Of a stretch of 64,000 nucleotides of DNA, positions 1-8,110 are shown one piece after another. The stretch is taken from assembly GCF_030544485.1 (NCBI RefSeq), contig NZ_CP130610.1, positions 1,860,001-1,924,000 on the forward strand, given 5' to 3'. This DNA is from Halomonas sp. HAL1. GTDB lineage: Bacteria > Pseudomonadota > Gammaproteobacteria > Pseudomonadales > Halomonadaceae. The notes beneath the pieces are model-generated. The model saw only the letters and a list, made by a program, of their open reading frames with translations. It was not told the DNA's origin and searched no databases. The position numbers were made by a program, and so were the translations under genes. Positions within the stretch are counted from its first letter, which is position 1, and every line of letters begins with the position of its first letter.

Positions 1-1
1 C

Positions 2-1309
2 GAGTTTGAGCAGTTGAGCCGAGACCATGTCACCGACTTAGGAGGGTACCGTTATCCTTCCCGGGCGCTGGGTATGGATGGCAGTGTTGATATCGATTAC
101 ACCCATATAGCGCTCAAACAGGGCGATCTGTTCTTGTTCACCACCCAGGGTGTGCGCGGTACGCTGCTACCTTCCGACTATGTACGCTTGATCCGCCAAG
201 ATGCCAGTGATCTGGATGCCGCCTGCGAACGGCTTGCCGATGAGGCGAAGCAGCGCGCCCAGGATCGTGGCTACGGTGGCGATCAGTTCTGCTTCCAGTT
301 GGTGCGAATCGATGAGTTGCCTGACGAAGTAACGGAGCATCCAGGACAGCTCTACGGCGACTTGCCGATTCCGCCAGAACTGGCGCCGGGTGAGCGTTTA
401 GATGGCCTTGAAGTTCTCGCTGTGCTGTCACGCACAGCGCAGTCGCGGGTTTATCGTGTTCGTGATGTGCATAGCGAGCGTGAAATGGTCATGAAAGCAC
501 CCAGCCCGGAGCTTTCGTTGCGCAACGCCTATCTGGAGCACTTCCTGCTTCAGCAGTGGGTGGTCGAGCGCGTCAATTCGCCGTTTGTGGTCAAGGTGAT
601 GGAGCCGTCGCGGCCGCGCCGTTATCTCTATTACCTGATGCAGCATATTGAAGGTGAAACGCTGCGACAGTGGGCCGAACGCCATCCTCAAGCCAGCTTA
701 ACGCAGCGCTTAGATATTGCTAATCAGCTGGGTAAGGCGGTGCAGGCGCTGCATCACCGGGAAATTATTCATCAGCAGATCAACCCCGATAATATCCTGA
801 TCGACCCGCACGGCAAGCTGGTGCTGACTGATTTTAGTGCCTGCCATATGCGCGACGGCGAAGGGCACCGCCACTCGGGTGAGTTGCTCCGCCAAATTGG
901 CTTCAACGAGCACACCGCCCCTGAGTATGCGTTGGCCGACAGCATTGGACGGCGCAGTGATCAGTACTCGCTGGCATCCACGACCTACTGGTTATTGACC
1001 GGTGCTTTGCCCTATACCTTGACGCCCAATCGCCTGCGCAGCCATACCGATCTTGAAGAATTAACCTACCGCAGCGCGCGCACAACCAATCCTGAGATAT
1101 CCCAAGACTTAGACGATGCGCTACGCCGCGCTTTGGATCCGCAGCGGGCTCTGCGCTTTAGGCGTCTATCGGAGTTCTTGCATGCCCTTAGGGTGCCGCT
1201 GGGGCGATTGCCGAACCGGGAAGAGAGCCGCCAGGAGCCGCGGCGTTTCTGGCAGGGGGTAGCAGGTATATTGCTATTGCTGCTCGTGCTTTCCTGGCTG
1301 TTACGCTAA
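2..1309 (+). CDS. PP2C phosphatase / protein kinase-like fusion, membrane-anchored (5' truncated by window edge)
   Basis: The reading frame is open from base 2, so the N-terminus lies outside the window. Visible residues 1-110 resemble the end of a PP2C-type Ser/Thr phosphatase. Residues about 130-400 resemble a Hanks-type kinase: the conserved Lys is kept (MVMKAP, K165) and so is the TAPE motif. The catalytic HRD is HQQ (257-259), the metal-binding DFG is DFS (277-279), and no glycine-rich loop is recognisable. The C-terminus is a single hydrophobic helix (VAGILLLLLVLSWLL). Bifunctional kinase/phosphatase fusions of this design are known in proteobacteria. Here the kinase half is probably inactive or very weak, so the protein may act as phosphatase plus a binding module. 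That last point is inference. Confidence 0.8.
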   Translation, partial: EFEQLSRDHVTDLGGYRYPSRALGMDGSVDIDYTHIALKQGDLFLFTTQGVRGTLLPSDYVRLIRQDASDLDAACERLADEAKQRAQDRGYGGDQFCFQLVRIDELPDEVTEHPGQLYGDLPIPPELAPGERLDGLEVLAVLSRTAQSRVYRVRDVHSEREMVMKAPSPELSLRNAYLEHFLLQQWVVERVNSPFVVKVMEPSRPRRYLYYLMQHIEGETLRQWAERHPQASLTQRLDIANQLGKAVQALHHREIIHQQINPDNILIDPHGKLVLTDFSACHMRDGEGHRHSGELLRQIGFNEHTAPEYALADSIGRRSDQYSLASTTYWLLTGALPYTLTPNRLRSHTDLEELTYRSARTTNPEISQDLDDALRRALDPQRALRFRRLSEFLHALRVPLGRLPNREESRQEPRRFWQGVAGILLLLLVLSWLLR

Positions 1310-1370
1310 ACCTACACAGCGAGTTGCGAATAAAACGGGGTTATGTCATTGCGTATAGGGACTCCTCCCC

Positions 1371-1614
1371 GGTTGCAAGCGACGATGATGGAAAAACATA
1401 AGCCGATGCGTGCGTATAGTCGGTCTCTTGATGGGGACGCTATCCCCTGACCCTGATGAACGTCGCGCACCTTCTCTCCTCAACGAGGCGTAGGCTTTTT
1501 CAGCCATCGCAATGATCAGGTTGCGAGAAGGTCGGTCTGACCTGTTTTTCATCGATCGTTGCCCGGCAACAAGGTAGCCGCCTCTCGGCGCTTAGCCGCT
1601 GATGGTGCTACCGC
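1371..1614 (-). ncRNA. Candidate bridge RNA region of the IS110-type element
   Basis: This 244-bp noncoding stretch lies between the transposase stop and the right inverted repeat, where IS1111-group elements are reported to encode their bridge RNA. Two short matches fit guide loops. TGCGTATAG at 1411-1419 repeats the sequence across the element end at 1350-1358. CGCAATGA at 1508-1515 is the reverse complement of the target flank TCATTGCG at 1346-1353. A 10-bp hairpin (1598-1607 with 1621-1630) overlaps the transposase stop and could mark the RNA's 5' boundary. Strand and exact limits are inferred. Confidence 0.4.
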
Positions 1615-2664
1615 TTAGCTCACCATCAGCGCTGAACCGTCGTTAAACTCTCTACAATAGGACTGTCCGCTGTGCAGAACCGCCCAGGCGGTTCGTACTG
1701 TCTTGTTCGCTAACGCGACAGCCGCTTTGTTCTTGCCCACGCGTGCGACCAGCGCGCGTAGCCAACGGCTTTTGGCATCCTGCTTGTCACCCACGGTGTT
1801 GATGGCCGAGTGTGCGCCGCGTATCAGGGCGGCTTTCAGCGAGATTTGCCCCGTTCGGCCAATGCCCTTGATCTTCGCGATGCCACCACTGCTGTGTTGT
1901 GTCGGCGTCAACCCCAGATAGGCTGACGCTTGGCGACCTTTCTTGAAGGCGTTGCCGTTACCGAGGGCGCTATAGAGCTGGGTGGCGACCACCGGTCCCA
2001 CTCCCTCAATCGCCAACAGTTGGCGACAAGGCATCACCGCACGGCTCATCTGCTCCACGCGCTTATCCAGTGACTGAATACGCTCGTTGAGTCGATCCAG
2101 CTCCGCCATTTGCTCGGCAATCAAGTCACGCATCAGCATCGAAAGCTCGTTATCGGCATCTTCCAGGGCGAGCCAGACACGTTGCTTTAACGCTTTCTGT
2201 CCCCGACCGCTGATCACTCCATATTCCTGCAATAACCCATGAACCTGATTGATCAACTGGGTGCGCTGATGGATGTACCTCTCCCGAATGCGGTGCAGGC
2301 TCTGAATATCCTGCTGCTCTACGCTTTTGAGTGGTACAAAGCGCATGTCCGGACGACATCCGGCTTCTACAATAGCGAGGGCGTCATTGGCATCTGTCTT
2401 GTGCCCTTTGCGAAAAGGCGTCACAAACTGGGGCGAAATGAGGGCAACGGTATGGCCGAGGGCCTGCAGTTGTCGCGCCCAATAATGCGATCCACCGCAC
2501 GCTTCCATAAATACCCGACAGGCCGGTTGGCGGCGCATAAAATCCAAGACCTGATGCCGTTTAAGCTCTTTGTTGACCTGAACACGCGAGGAGCGGGTGT
2601 CGACAACACACACTTGAAAAACACGCTTTGCCAGATCAATACCTATCGTCGTATGCTTGTTCAT
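1615..2664 (-). CDS. IS110-family transposase (DEDD, Transposase_20)
   Basis: This 349-residue protein has the RuvC-like DEDD N-terminal domain: IGIDLAK (D10), an MEACGGSHYWA segment giving the Glu, and HKTDANDALAI giving the last two Asp. The C-terminal Transposase_20 domain shows IEGVGPVVA and SAYLGLTPTQHSSGG, containing the conserved Ser of the family. I chose ATG 2664 (MNKHTTIG) over the upstream start at 2682 because it gives the usual family N-terminus and has a GGGGAAGAG-like ribosome binding site. The frame is intact, so the element may be active. IS110 enzymes act as RNA-guided recombinases with a noncoding RNA from the same element. Confidence 0.9.
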   Translation of the reverse strand: MNKHTTIGIDLAKRVFQVCVVDTRSSRVQVNKELKRHQVLDFMRRQPACRVFMEACGGSHYWARQLQALGHTVALISPQFVTPFRKGHKTDANDALAIVEAGCRPDMRFVPLKSVEQQDIQSLHRIRERYIHQRTQLINQVHGLLQEYGVISGRGQKALKQRVWLALEDADNELSMLMRDLIAEQMAELDRLNERIQSLDKRVEQMSRAVMPCRQLLAIEGVGPVVATQLYSALGNGNAFKKGRQASAYLGLTPTQHSSGGIAKIKGIGRTGQISLKAALIRGAHSAINTVGDKQDAKSRWLRALVARVGKNKAAVALANKTVRTAWAVLHSGQSYCREFNDGSALMVS

Positions 2665-2741
2665 GGCTCTTCCCCTCCGCATTGATGTGGTTCAACTATC
2701 AATGTAGCTCGCTGAAGCTTCGAGAGGGGAGGAGTCCCTTT

Positions 2742-2825
2742 CATTGAGGAGTGAAGCGACGCGGCAATCTCAACGCCGCGGCGGTACCTAACCCCGAGAT
2801 TGCTTCACTGCGTTCGCAATGACAT
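2742..2825. repeat. REP-like extragenic palindrome (main part; left arm at 1345-1351)
   Basis: The segment contains arms CGGCAATCTC and GAGATTGCTTC around a GC-rich centre and ends CGCAATGAC at 2815-2823, the complement of GTCATTGCG at 1345-1353 on the far side of the IS. It reads as one palindromic unit of about 90 bp split by the insertion. It lies beyond the 3' end of the minus-strand pfp gene. The genome copy number cannot be judged from here. Confidence 0.6.
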
Positions 2826-2840
2826 TGCTACAGCAAATAT

Positions 2841-4100
2841 TTATAGCGTAAAAGTAGGCAGTTTACGTTCTGCTTTTGCCAGTTTCAGCTTGGCCACTTT
2901 CGGCAAGCCATTCTCAAACGGGGGGAAATCCTCGCCCTGGATCAATGGTGAGAGGTAATCCCGGCACGTCTGGGTAATCGCAAAGCCGTTGTCGCTGATA
3001 AAGTCGCGGGGCATAAATTTCTCTTTATTGGCCACCTGTGACAGCGGGGCAGAGATGACATCCCACTGGTAAGGTGACTGAGAAATACGACGAATAGCGG
3101 GCATCATGGCATTTTTGCCTGCTAGCGCCAGCGTCACCGCTTCGCGACCCACCGCATAGGCCTGTTCAACGTCGGTTTTAGACGCTAGGTGGCGCGCTGC
3201 GCGCTGTAGATAATCGGCCACTGCCCAGTGATACTTGTAGCCCAAATCCTGCTTGATCATACCGGCAAGTGTTGGCGCTACGCCGCCCAACTGGCGATGG
3301 CCAAAGGCATCGGTATTGCCTGCGTCAGCCAGGAAAGTGCCATCTTCGTAGCGGGCGCCTTCAGAAACCACGATCACGCAGTAGCCATATTGTTTAACGC
3401 TTTCTTCAACCCGCGCCATGGCCGCTTTACGGTTAAACGGGATTTCCGGGAAGATAATCATGTGCGGCGGCTCGCCTTCGGCTTCGCCCGCTAAACCACC
3501 GGCTGCGGCGATCCAGCCCGCGTGGCGGCCCATGACTTCAAGTACAAATACCTTGGTGGAGGTGGCGCACATGGAAGCAATATCCAGCGACGCTTCCAGC
3601 GTAGAGGTCGCAATGTACTTAGCGACACTGCCAAAGCCTGGGCTGTTATCGGTAATCGGCAGGTCGTTATCCACGGTTTTAGGCACGTGAATCGCGGTAA
3701 GCGGATAGCCCAGCTTCTCGGAAAGCTGAGAGACCTTTAAGCAGGTATCGGCACTATCACCGCCACCGTTATAGAAGAAGTAGCGAATATCGTGAGCTTT
3801 AAAGACTTCGATCAAGCGCTCGTACTGGGCGCGGTGAGTATCAATATCTTTTAGCTTATAGCGGCAAGAGCCGAAAGCACCACCTGGCGTGTGGCGCAGG
3901 GCTGCAATCGCTTCGTCACTCTCTTGGGTAACGTCGATTAGGTCTTCTGTTAACGCCCCGATAATGCCGTTATGACCGGCATACACCTTGCCAATCTGAT
4001 CGGGTGCTTGACGACAGGCTTCGATAACGCCACAGGCACTGGCGTTGATCACGGCGGTGACGCCACCGGATTGGGCGTAAAAGGCATTATGCTGGGCCAT
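2841..4100 (-). CDS. pfp: Pyrophosphate-dependent 6-phosphofructokinase
   Basis: It interconverts fructose 6-phosphate and fructose 1,6-bisphosphate in the cytosol, using PPi rather than ATP. The 419-residue protein shows QSGGVTAVINAS near the start, NGGGDSADTC at the phosphoryl-donor site, PKTVDNDL at the catalytic site and VMGRHAGWIA for substrate binding, as in PPi-type enzymes. The GGGDS in place of the ATP-type GGDG supports PPi use. The start at 4100 has an AGGAG about 12 bases upstream. The enzyme is reversible and so can serve glycolysis or gluconeogenesis; which dominates here cannot be told from sequence. Confidence 0.88.
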   Translation of the reverse strand: MAQHNAFYAQSGGVTAVINASACGVIEACRQAPDQIGKVYAGHNGIIGALTEDLIDVTQESDEAIAALRHTPGGAFGSCRYKLKDIDTHRAQYERLIEVFKAHDIRYFFYNGGGDSADTCLKVSQLSEKLGYPLTAIHVPKTVDNDLPITDNSPGFGSVAKYIATSTLEASLDIASMCATSTKVFVLEVMGRHAGWIAAAGGLAGEAEGEPPHMIIFPEIPFNRKAAMARVEESVKQYGYCVIVVSEGARYEDGTFLADAGNTDAFGHRQLGGVAPTLAGMIKQDLGYKYHWAVADYLQRAARHLASKTDVEQAYAVGREAVTLALAGKNAMMPAIRRISQSPYQWDVISAPLSQVANKEKFMPRDFISDNGFAITQTCRDYLSPLIQGEDFPPFENGLPKVAKLKLAKAERKLPTFTL

Positions 4101-4302
4101 GGAAACGTCTCATCTCCTGAAAATGGGGAAAAATTAATCGATATCGTTTTATCACCGCCAAACACGCGCTAACCGGCATTGTCGGTGGTAAATCACATTG
4201 CAGTAATGCGGCAAAGTTTAGCGTAAAGCCTGATTTTCTGCATTAGCGGCGCTCTGCATTGCTGCCTCTATGCATCAACGGCTAGGCGGCGGATGCCAAG
4301 TT

Positions 4303-4971
4303 CTAATCTGTGCTATCCATCTCTTGCTCTCGCTGGGCAAGCTGCCAGCCGCCCAAATCTTTATAGCGATTCACCATGGAGCAAAATAGCTCAGCAGTTC
4401 GCTCAGTATCGTAACGGGCGGAGTGGGCAGCTTTATTATCAAACTCAATGCCAGCAGCACGGCAGGCGCGGGCAAGCACGGTTTGCCCATATATCAAGCC
4501 AGCCAGAGTGGCGGTATCAAAGCTAGAAAACGGGTGAAATGGATTGCGTTTAATGCCGCAGCGATTCACCGCCGCGTTCAAGAAGCCTTGATCGAACGCC
4601 GCATTATGACCGACTAAAATAGCGCGAGTGCAATCGTGAGCTTTGATTGACTTCCGTATAGGACGAAAAATTTCATTGAGTGCTTCAGCTTCGCTAAGCG
4701 CGACTTGGCTGCGCAACGGGTCATCCAGGTTAATGCCGGTAAAATCGAGTGCCGACTGCTCAACATTCGCCCCTTCAAAGGGGTGAATGTGGTAAGCATA
4801 GGTGGCATCAGGCAGCAGGTTGCCTTCCGGATCCATGGTCAGCGTAACGGCAGCAATCTCAAGTACGGCATCACCTTGGGCATTAAATCCCCCGGTTTCT
4901 AAATCAACGACCACCGGCAGGTAACTGCGAAAACGTTGGGCCATTAATTCGCGGGCAATTGCCTCGCTCAT
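4303..4971 (-). CDS. rnt: Ribonuclease T
   Basis: A DEDDh 3'-5' exoribonuclease that trims the 3' ends of tRNAs and other stable RNAs. The 222-residue protein carries motif I VVDLETGGF, motif II VGHNAAFDQGFL and motif III HSARYDTERTAEL. I chose the start at 4971 (MSEAIARE) because AAGGAG lies 6 bases upstream and the length then matches RNase T (about 215-225 aa). A longer frame from 5037 would add an atypical tyrosine-rich N-terminus. The extension region contains two copies of TTCAAGCGAGTAAT. The gene lies upstream of pfp on the same strand, separated by about 200 bp. Confidence 0.92.
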   Translation of the reverse strand: MSEAIARELMAQRFRSYLPVVVDLETGGFNAQGDAVLEIAAVTLTMDPEGNLLPDATYAYHIHPFEGANVEQSALDFTGINLDDPLRSQVALSEAEALNEIFRPIRKSIKAHDCTRAILVGHNAAFDQGFLNAAVNRCGIKRNPFHPFSSFDTATLAGLIYGQTVLARACRAAGIEFDNKAAHSARYDTERTAELFCSMVNRYKDLGGWQLAQREQEMDSTD

Positions 4972-5245
4972 GCAGCTCTCCTTATGTTCAAGCGAGTAAT
5001 AGTCTTCAAGCGAGTAATCATTCGACATTAGCGGCAAGCCGCCGCTTTGAATGGAGTGATTCTAGCAGCTTTAGCCCCCAGGCGTCGTTGACGGTATTCG
5101 CTGAGCATTGAGAACGCTATACTTAACGTCTGTCTCAAAGATCTATCTCAACGGTCGGTCGCAAAGAGCTCTCGCATCAGCCAAGTGTTAATGGCTAGCG
5201 TGGTTTTGTTTTTATCAATTTCTTATGGTCAATGAGGAGCAAAGA

Positions 5246-6466
5246 ATGTCCGATGTCAAAAAGGTTGTGCTGGCATATTCAGGCGGCCTGGACACATCCG
5301 TCATCGTTAAGTGGTTGCAAGAAACTTACAACTGCGAGGTAGTGACCTTTACTGCCGACATCGGTCAGGGCGAAGAGGTCGAGCCAGCACGTACCAAGGC
5401 GCAAGCCCTTGGTGTAAAAGAAATTTACATCGAAGACCTGCGCGAAGAGTTTGTGCGTGACTACGTTTATCCCATGTTCCGCGCTAACACGGTTTATGAA
5501 GGTGAGTACCTGCTGGGTACCTCTATCGCTCGGCCCCTGATCGCCAAGCGCTTGATCGAAATTGCCAATGAAACCGGCGCCGACGCTATTTCTCACGGTG
5601 CTACGGGTAAAGGTAACGACCAGGTGCGTTTCGAACTTGGCGGCTACGCCCTTAAGCCCGGCGTGAAAGTCATTGCCCCGTGGCGTGAGTGGGACTTAAC
5701 CTCCCGCGAAAAGCTAATGGCGTACTGCGAAGAGCACAACATTCCGGTCGATTTTGCCAATAAAAAGAAAAAATCGCCGTACTCAATGGATGCCAACTTA
5801 CTGCATATCTCTTATGAGGGCGGTATTTTGGAAGATCCTTGGGCCGAAGCCGAAGACGACATGTGGCGTTGGAGCGTGTCTCCTGAAGCCGCACCCGATA
5901 CCCCTACCTACGTTGAACTGACGTATGAAAAGGGTGACATCGTGGCCATCGACGGCGAGCCGTTAAAAGCCCACGAAGTGCTTGAAAAGCTCAATAAACT
6001 AGGAGGCGACAACGGTATCGGCCGCTTGGATATCGTTGAAAACCGCTACGTGGGCATGAAATCACGTGGCTGCTATGAAACACCTGGCGGCACTATTATG
6101 CTGCGCGCTCACCGCGCGATTGAGTCGCTAACCCTAGACCGCGAAGAAGCCCACCTGAAAGATCAGCTGATGCCGAAATACGCGGAAGTGATCTACAACG
6201 GTTACTGGTGGAGCCCAGAGCGACGCATGCTGCAAGCGGCCATTGACGAGACCCAAAAGAATGTATCGGGTGTCGTACGTATGAAGCTCTATAAAGGCAA
6301 TGCTACCGTGGTTGGCCGCAAGTCTGATGAATCGCTATTTGATGAGTCAATTGCGACATTTGAAGATGATGCGGGCGCTTACAACCAGAAAGATGCCGAA
6401 GGCTTTATTAAGCTGAATGCTCTTCGCCTGCGTATTGCCGCTGGCAAAGGCCGTAAGCAAAGCTAG
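5246..6466 (+). CDS. argG: Argininosuccinate synthase
   Basis: It condenses citrulline and aspartate with ATP in arginine synthesis. The 406-residue protein starts [18 protein letters not shown], where SGGLDTS is the PP-loop ATP site, and continues with [14 protein letters not shown] and the [15 protein letters not shown] segment [11 protein letters not shown] near residue 275. I chose ATG 5246 because GAGGAG lies 7 bases upstream; an in-frame ATG at 5225 would add seven extra residues. TATACT at 5118-5123 is a possible -10, without a good -35. The gene is followed by a strong hairpin (6504-6528). Confidence 0.95.
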   Translation: MSDVKKVVLAYSGGLDTSVIVKWLQETYNCEVVTFTADIGQGEEVEPARTKAQALGVKEIYIEDLREEFVRDYVYPMFRANTVYEGEYLLGTSIARPLIAKRLIEIANETGADAISHGATGKGNDQVRFELGGYALKPGVKVIAPWREWDLTSREKLMAYCEEHNIPVDFANKKKKSPYSMDANLLHISYEGGILEDPWAEAEDDMWRWSVSPEAAPDTPTYVELTYEKGDIVAIDGEPLKAHEVLEKLNKLGGDNGIGRLDIVENRYVGMKSRGCYETPGGTIMLRAHRAIESLTLDREEAHLKDQLMPKYAEVIYNGYWWSPERRMLQAAIDETQKNVSGVVRMKLYKGNATVVGRKSDESLFDESIATFEDDAGAYNQKDAEGFIKLNALRLRIAAGKGRKQS

Positions 6467-6503
6467 TAAAACCTAGTTAATTATAAAAGCGTATATCTTG
6501 TCA

Positions 6504-6528
6504 GGGCGGCAGCTAATAGCTGCCGCCC
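6504..6528 (+). terminator. 11-bp GC-rich hairpin after argG
   Basis: GGGCGGCAGCT pairs perfectly with AGCTGCCGCCC around an AAT loop. No T-run follows, so it may be a weak or Rho-assisted terminator, or a 3' stabiliser between argG and the HlyU-like gene. Confidence 0.5.
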
Positions 6529-6547
6529 GGCATGTTAAGGAGCCACT

Positions 6548-6877
6548 ATGTTAAAAAAATTATTATCTGGCCTCTTTGGTAGTGATCGTCAGTCTGCGCC
6601 AGGCGCTACCACCAAAGCGGCTGATGCCGTGGAGTACAAAGGTTATGAGATCGTATCTCAGCCGGACGATCAAAGCGGCCAATACCGTGTAAGTGGTTGG
6701 ATTCGTAAGGCCGATGCCAGCGGTGAAACCCTTGAACACCGTTTTGAGCGTTCCGATATGCTGCCTGGACGCGAAGCGTGTGATGCCATGATGGTCACTA
6801 AAGCGCAGCGCTATATTGATGAAGTAGGGGAGGCAATGTTCGAGCCTGACCCACGTCGTGCTGGCGACAGCGCCTAA
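6548..6877 (+). CDS. HlyU-family protein
   Basis: A 109-residue protein resembling the HlyU family (PF10115). The core reads VEYKGYEIVSQPDDQSGQYR followed by VSGWIRK and then HRFERSDMLPGREAC, with a final helical part MVTKAQRYIDEVGE. HlyU was first named as a haemolysin activator in Vibrio, but many proteins of this family have no known role. AAGGAG precedes the start. The frame ends 52 bases before the nucleotidyltransferase-like gene on the same strand, so the two may be cotranscribed. Confidence 0.75.
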   Translation: MLKKLLSGLFGSDRQSAPGATTKAADAVEYKGYEIVSQPDDQSGQYRVSGWIRKADASGETLEHRFERSDMLPGREACDAMMVTKAQRYIDEVGEAMFEPDPRRAGDSA

Positions 6878-6929
6878 TAAAACCGAGATAAAAGTAACGC
6901 CGACACAAACGTTCGTAAAGGAGAGGCGT

Positions 6930-8072
6930 ATGCGAGTAGTACACCAAGCCTCGCCCTGGCGCTCCTTATTCAACGAGCATGGACATTTAAACACCATGGC
7001 GCTCGACGCGCCGCTCCAGCATCTTTTCTCAAAAACCTCTTCACCTCAGTCTTCCATTGCCGACGCTTATGCTTGGCAACCCTCCTTGGTTGAAACGCTA
7101 GCACATTACGATTTACCCGCTTGGCGTATCAGCCAGATCATTAGTGATCATAATGCTTGGCTATACCGGCGCGCTATTGCCCAGTCGCTTGAAGAGATGC
7201 AGGCGCAAGGGTGGGGCACGCCACCGGTCGATTACTGCGTGTTGATGCTAGGTTCGGCGGCCCGCTATGAAAGCCTGCTAGGCCCTGATCAAGATAATGC
7301 ACTGATTATCGATGATTATCCCGATCATCGGCACGTTGAGATTGACGGCTACTTTCAAGCCCTAGGCGAGCGGTTTACTCAACATCTGGATGAAGCCGGC
7401 ATTCCCCTTTGCCGAGGCCATGTGATGGCCCGCTGGCCAATGTGGCGCAAGCGGATAAGTGAATGGCAAGCACAGCTGGAAATCTGGAGCGCTGACCGCC
7501 GGGTGAAGCGTGTTCAGCAGACCAATATCTTGCTCGATTTTTCCCCCATCGCTGGCAATTCAGGACTTGCCGCGCAACTGGGAGATAGCATCGCTGCGAT
7601 ACTCCCTAACGCAGCGCTTTATATGGATGAAATGGCGGCGCTGCTGAATGAGCTGCCGGTAGCTTTGAACCGCTTTGGGCAGCTCGCCTCGAGCCCGCAC
7701 CTTGAGGCTCCTCATGAGCAAGCCATTAATCTGAAGCTTCAGGGCTTATTGCCTTTGATTAGCGCTGCGCGTTTGTTCTGCCTGCGTTACGGGCTGCGCC
7801 ACATAGCCACCCGAGAGCGATTGATCGCGCTCAGTCATACGGAAGATGGTCATAAGGTGGATGCGCTAACGTCGGCTGAATCGGCGTTGCTTATAGCCGC
7901 TTTTGAGCGTCTACAGCATCGCCTCTTGGATCAGCAGCGTTACAACAGAACTCGTGGCCAAGCCGCAGACGGCTGGGTGGATCTTCGCCGCCTGCGTGAA
8001 GACCAGCGCCTGCTGTTAAAATTTGATCTGCAGCAGATTAGATCGTTTGTTCAGCGCGCCAAAAGTGGTTAG
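6930..8072 (+). CDS. DUF294 putative nucleotidyltransferase
   Basis: A 380-residue protein with the DUF294 (PF03445) motif LMLGSAARYESLLGPDQDNA at about residues 104-123. The GSxxR and DxD-like DQDNALI pieces mark the nucleotidyltransferase fold shared with GlnD/GlnE. A DUF294_C helical region follows. The CBS and cNMP domains often fused to this family are absent. I chose ATG 6930 because AAGGAG lies 9 bases upstream. It converges on the symporter-histidine kinase gene. In many proteobacteria DUF294 proteins neighbour DnaQ-like exonuclease and CrbS/CbrA-like genes involved in carbon-source sensing, and the same gene set is found here. The substrate is unknown. Confidence 0.75.
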   Translation: MRVVHQASPWRSLFNEHGHLNTMALDAPLQHLFSKTSSPQSSIADAYAWQPSLVETLAHYDLPAWRISQIISDHNAWLYRRAIAQSLEEMQAQGWGTPPVDYCVLMLGSAARYESLLGPDQDNALIIDDYPDHRHVEIDGYFQALGERFTQHLDEAGIPLCRGHVMARWPMWRKRISEWQAQLEIWSADRRVKRVQQTNILLDFSPIAGNSGLAAQLGDSIAAILPNAALYMDEMAALLNELPVALNRFGQLASSPHLEAPHEQAINLKLQGLLPLISAARLFCLRYGLRHIATRERLIALSHTEDGHKVDALTSAESALLIAAFERLQHRLLDQQRYNRTRGQAADGWVDLRRLREDQRLLLKFDLQQIRSFVQRAKSG

Positions 8073-8110
8073 CGATAAGTTCTTGGCGGAAAGTTCTTGG
8101 CGGAATAGTA

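Larger units (their letters stand above)
1352..2746 (-). mobile_element. IS110-family (IS1111-like) insertion sequence in a REP-like palindrome
   Basis: The element has one DEDD transposase gene and a perfect 13-bp inverted repeat, GGGACTCCTCCCC at 1358-1370 and its reverse complement at 2726-2738, lying slightly inside the ends. CATTG occurs at both junctions (1347-1351 and 2742-2746). Joining the flanks across the element rebuilds one arm of a REP-like palindrome (GTCATTG followed by AGGAGTGAAGCG). The noncoding stretch is long downstream of the transposase (about 245 bp) and short upstream (about 60 bp). Subterminal repeats and a long 3' noncoding end are typical of the IS1111 group. Exact ends are approximate because this group makes no clear target duplication. 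Confidence 0.8.

Noticed and set aside
2239..2685. A plus-strand open frame of 148 codons opposite the IS110 transposase
   Set aside because: It is a shadow of the transposase coding strand with no ribosome site and no recognisable family.
6504..6528. Riboswitch between argG and the HlyU-like gene
   Set aside because: Only a single perfect hairpin of 11 bp is present, with no conserved aptamer sequence.
7939..7946. GTTACAAC, the core of a Tus-binding Ter site
   Set aside because: Eight bases only, inside the DUF294 coding sequence, and a match of this length is expected about twice by chance in 64 kb.
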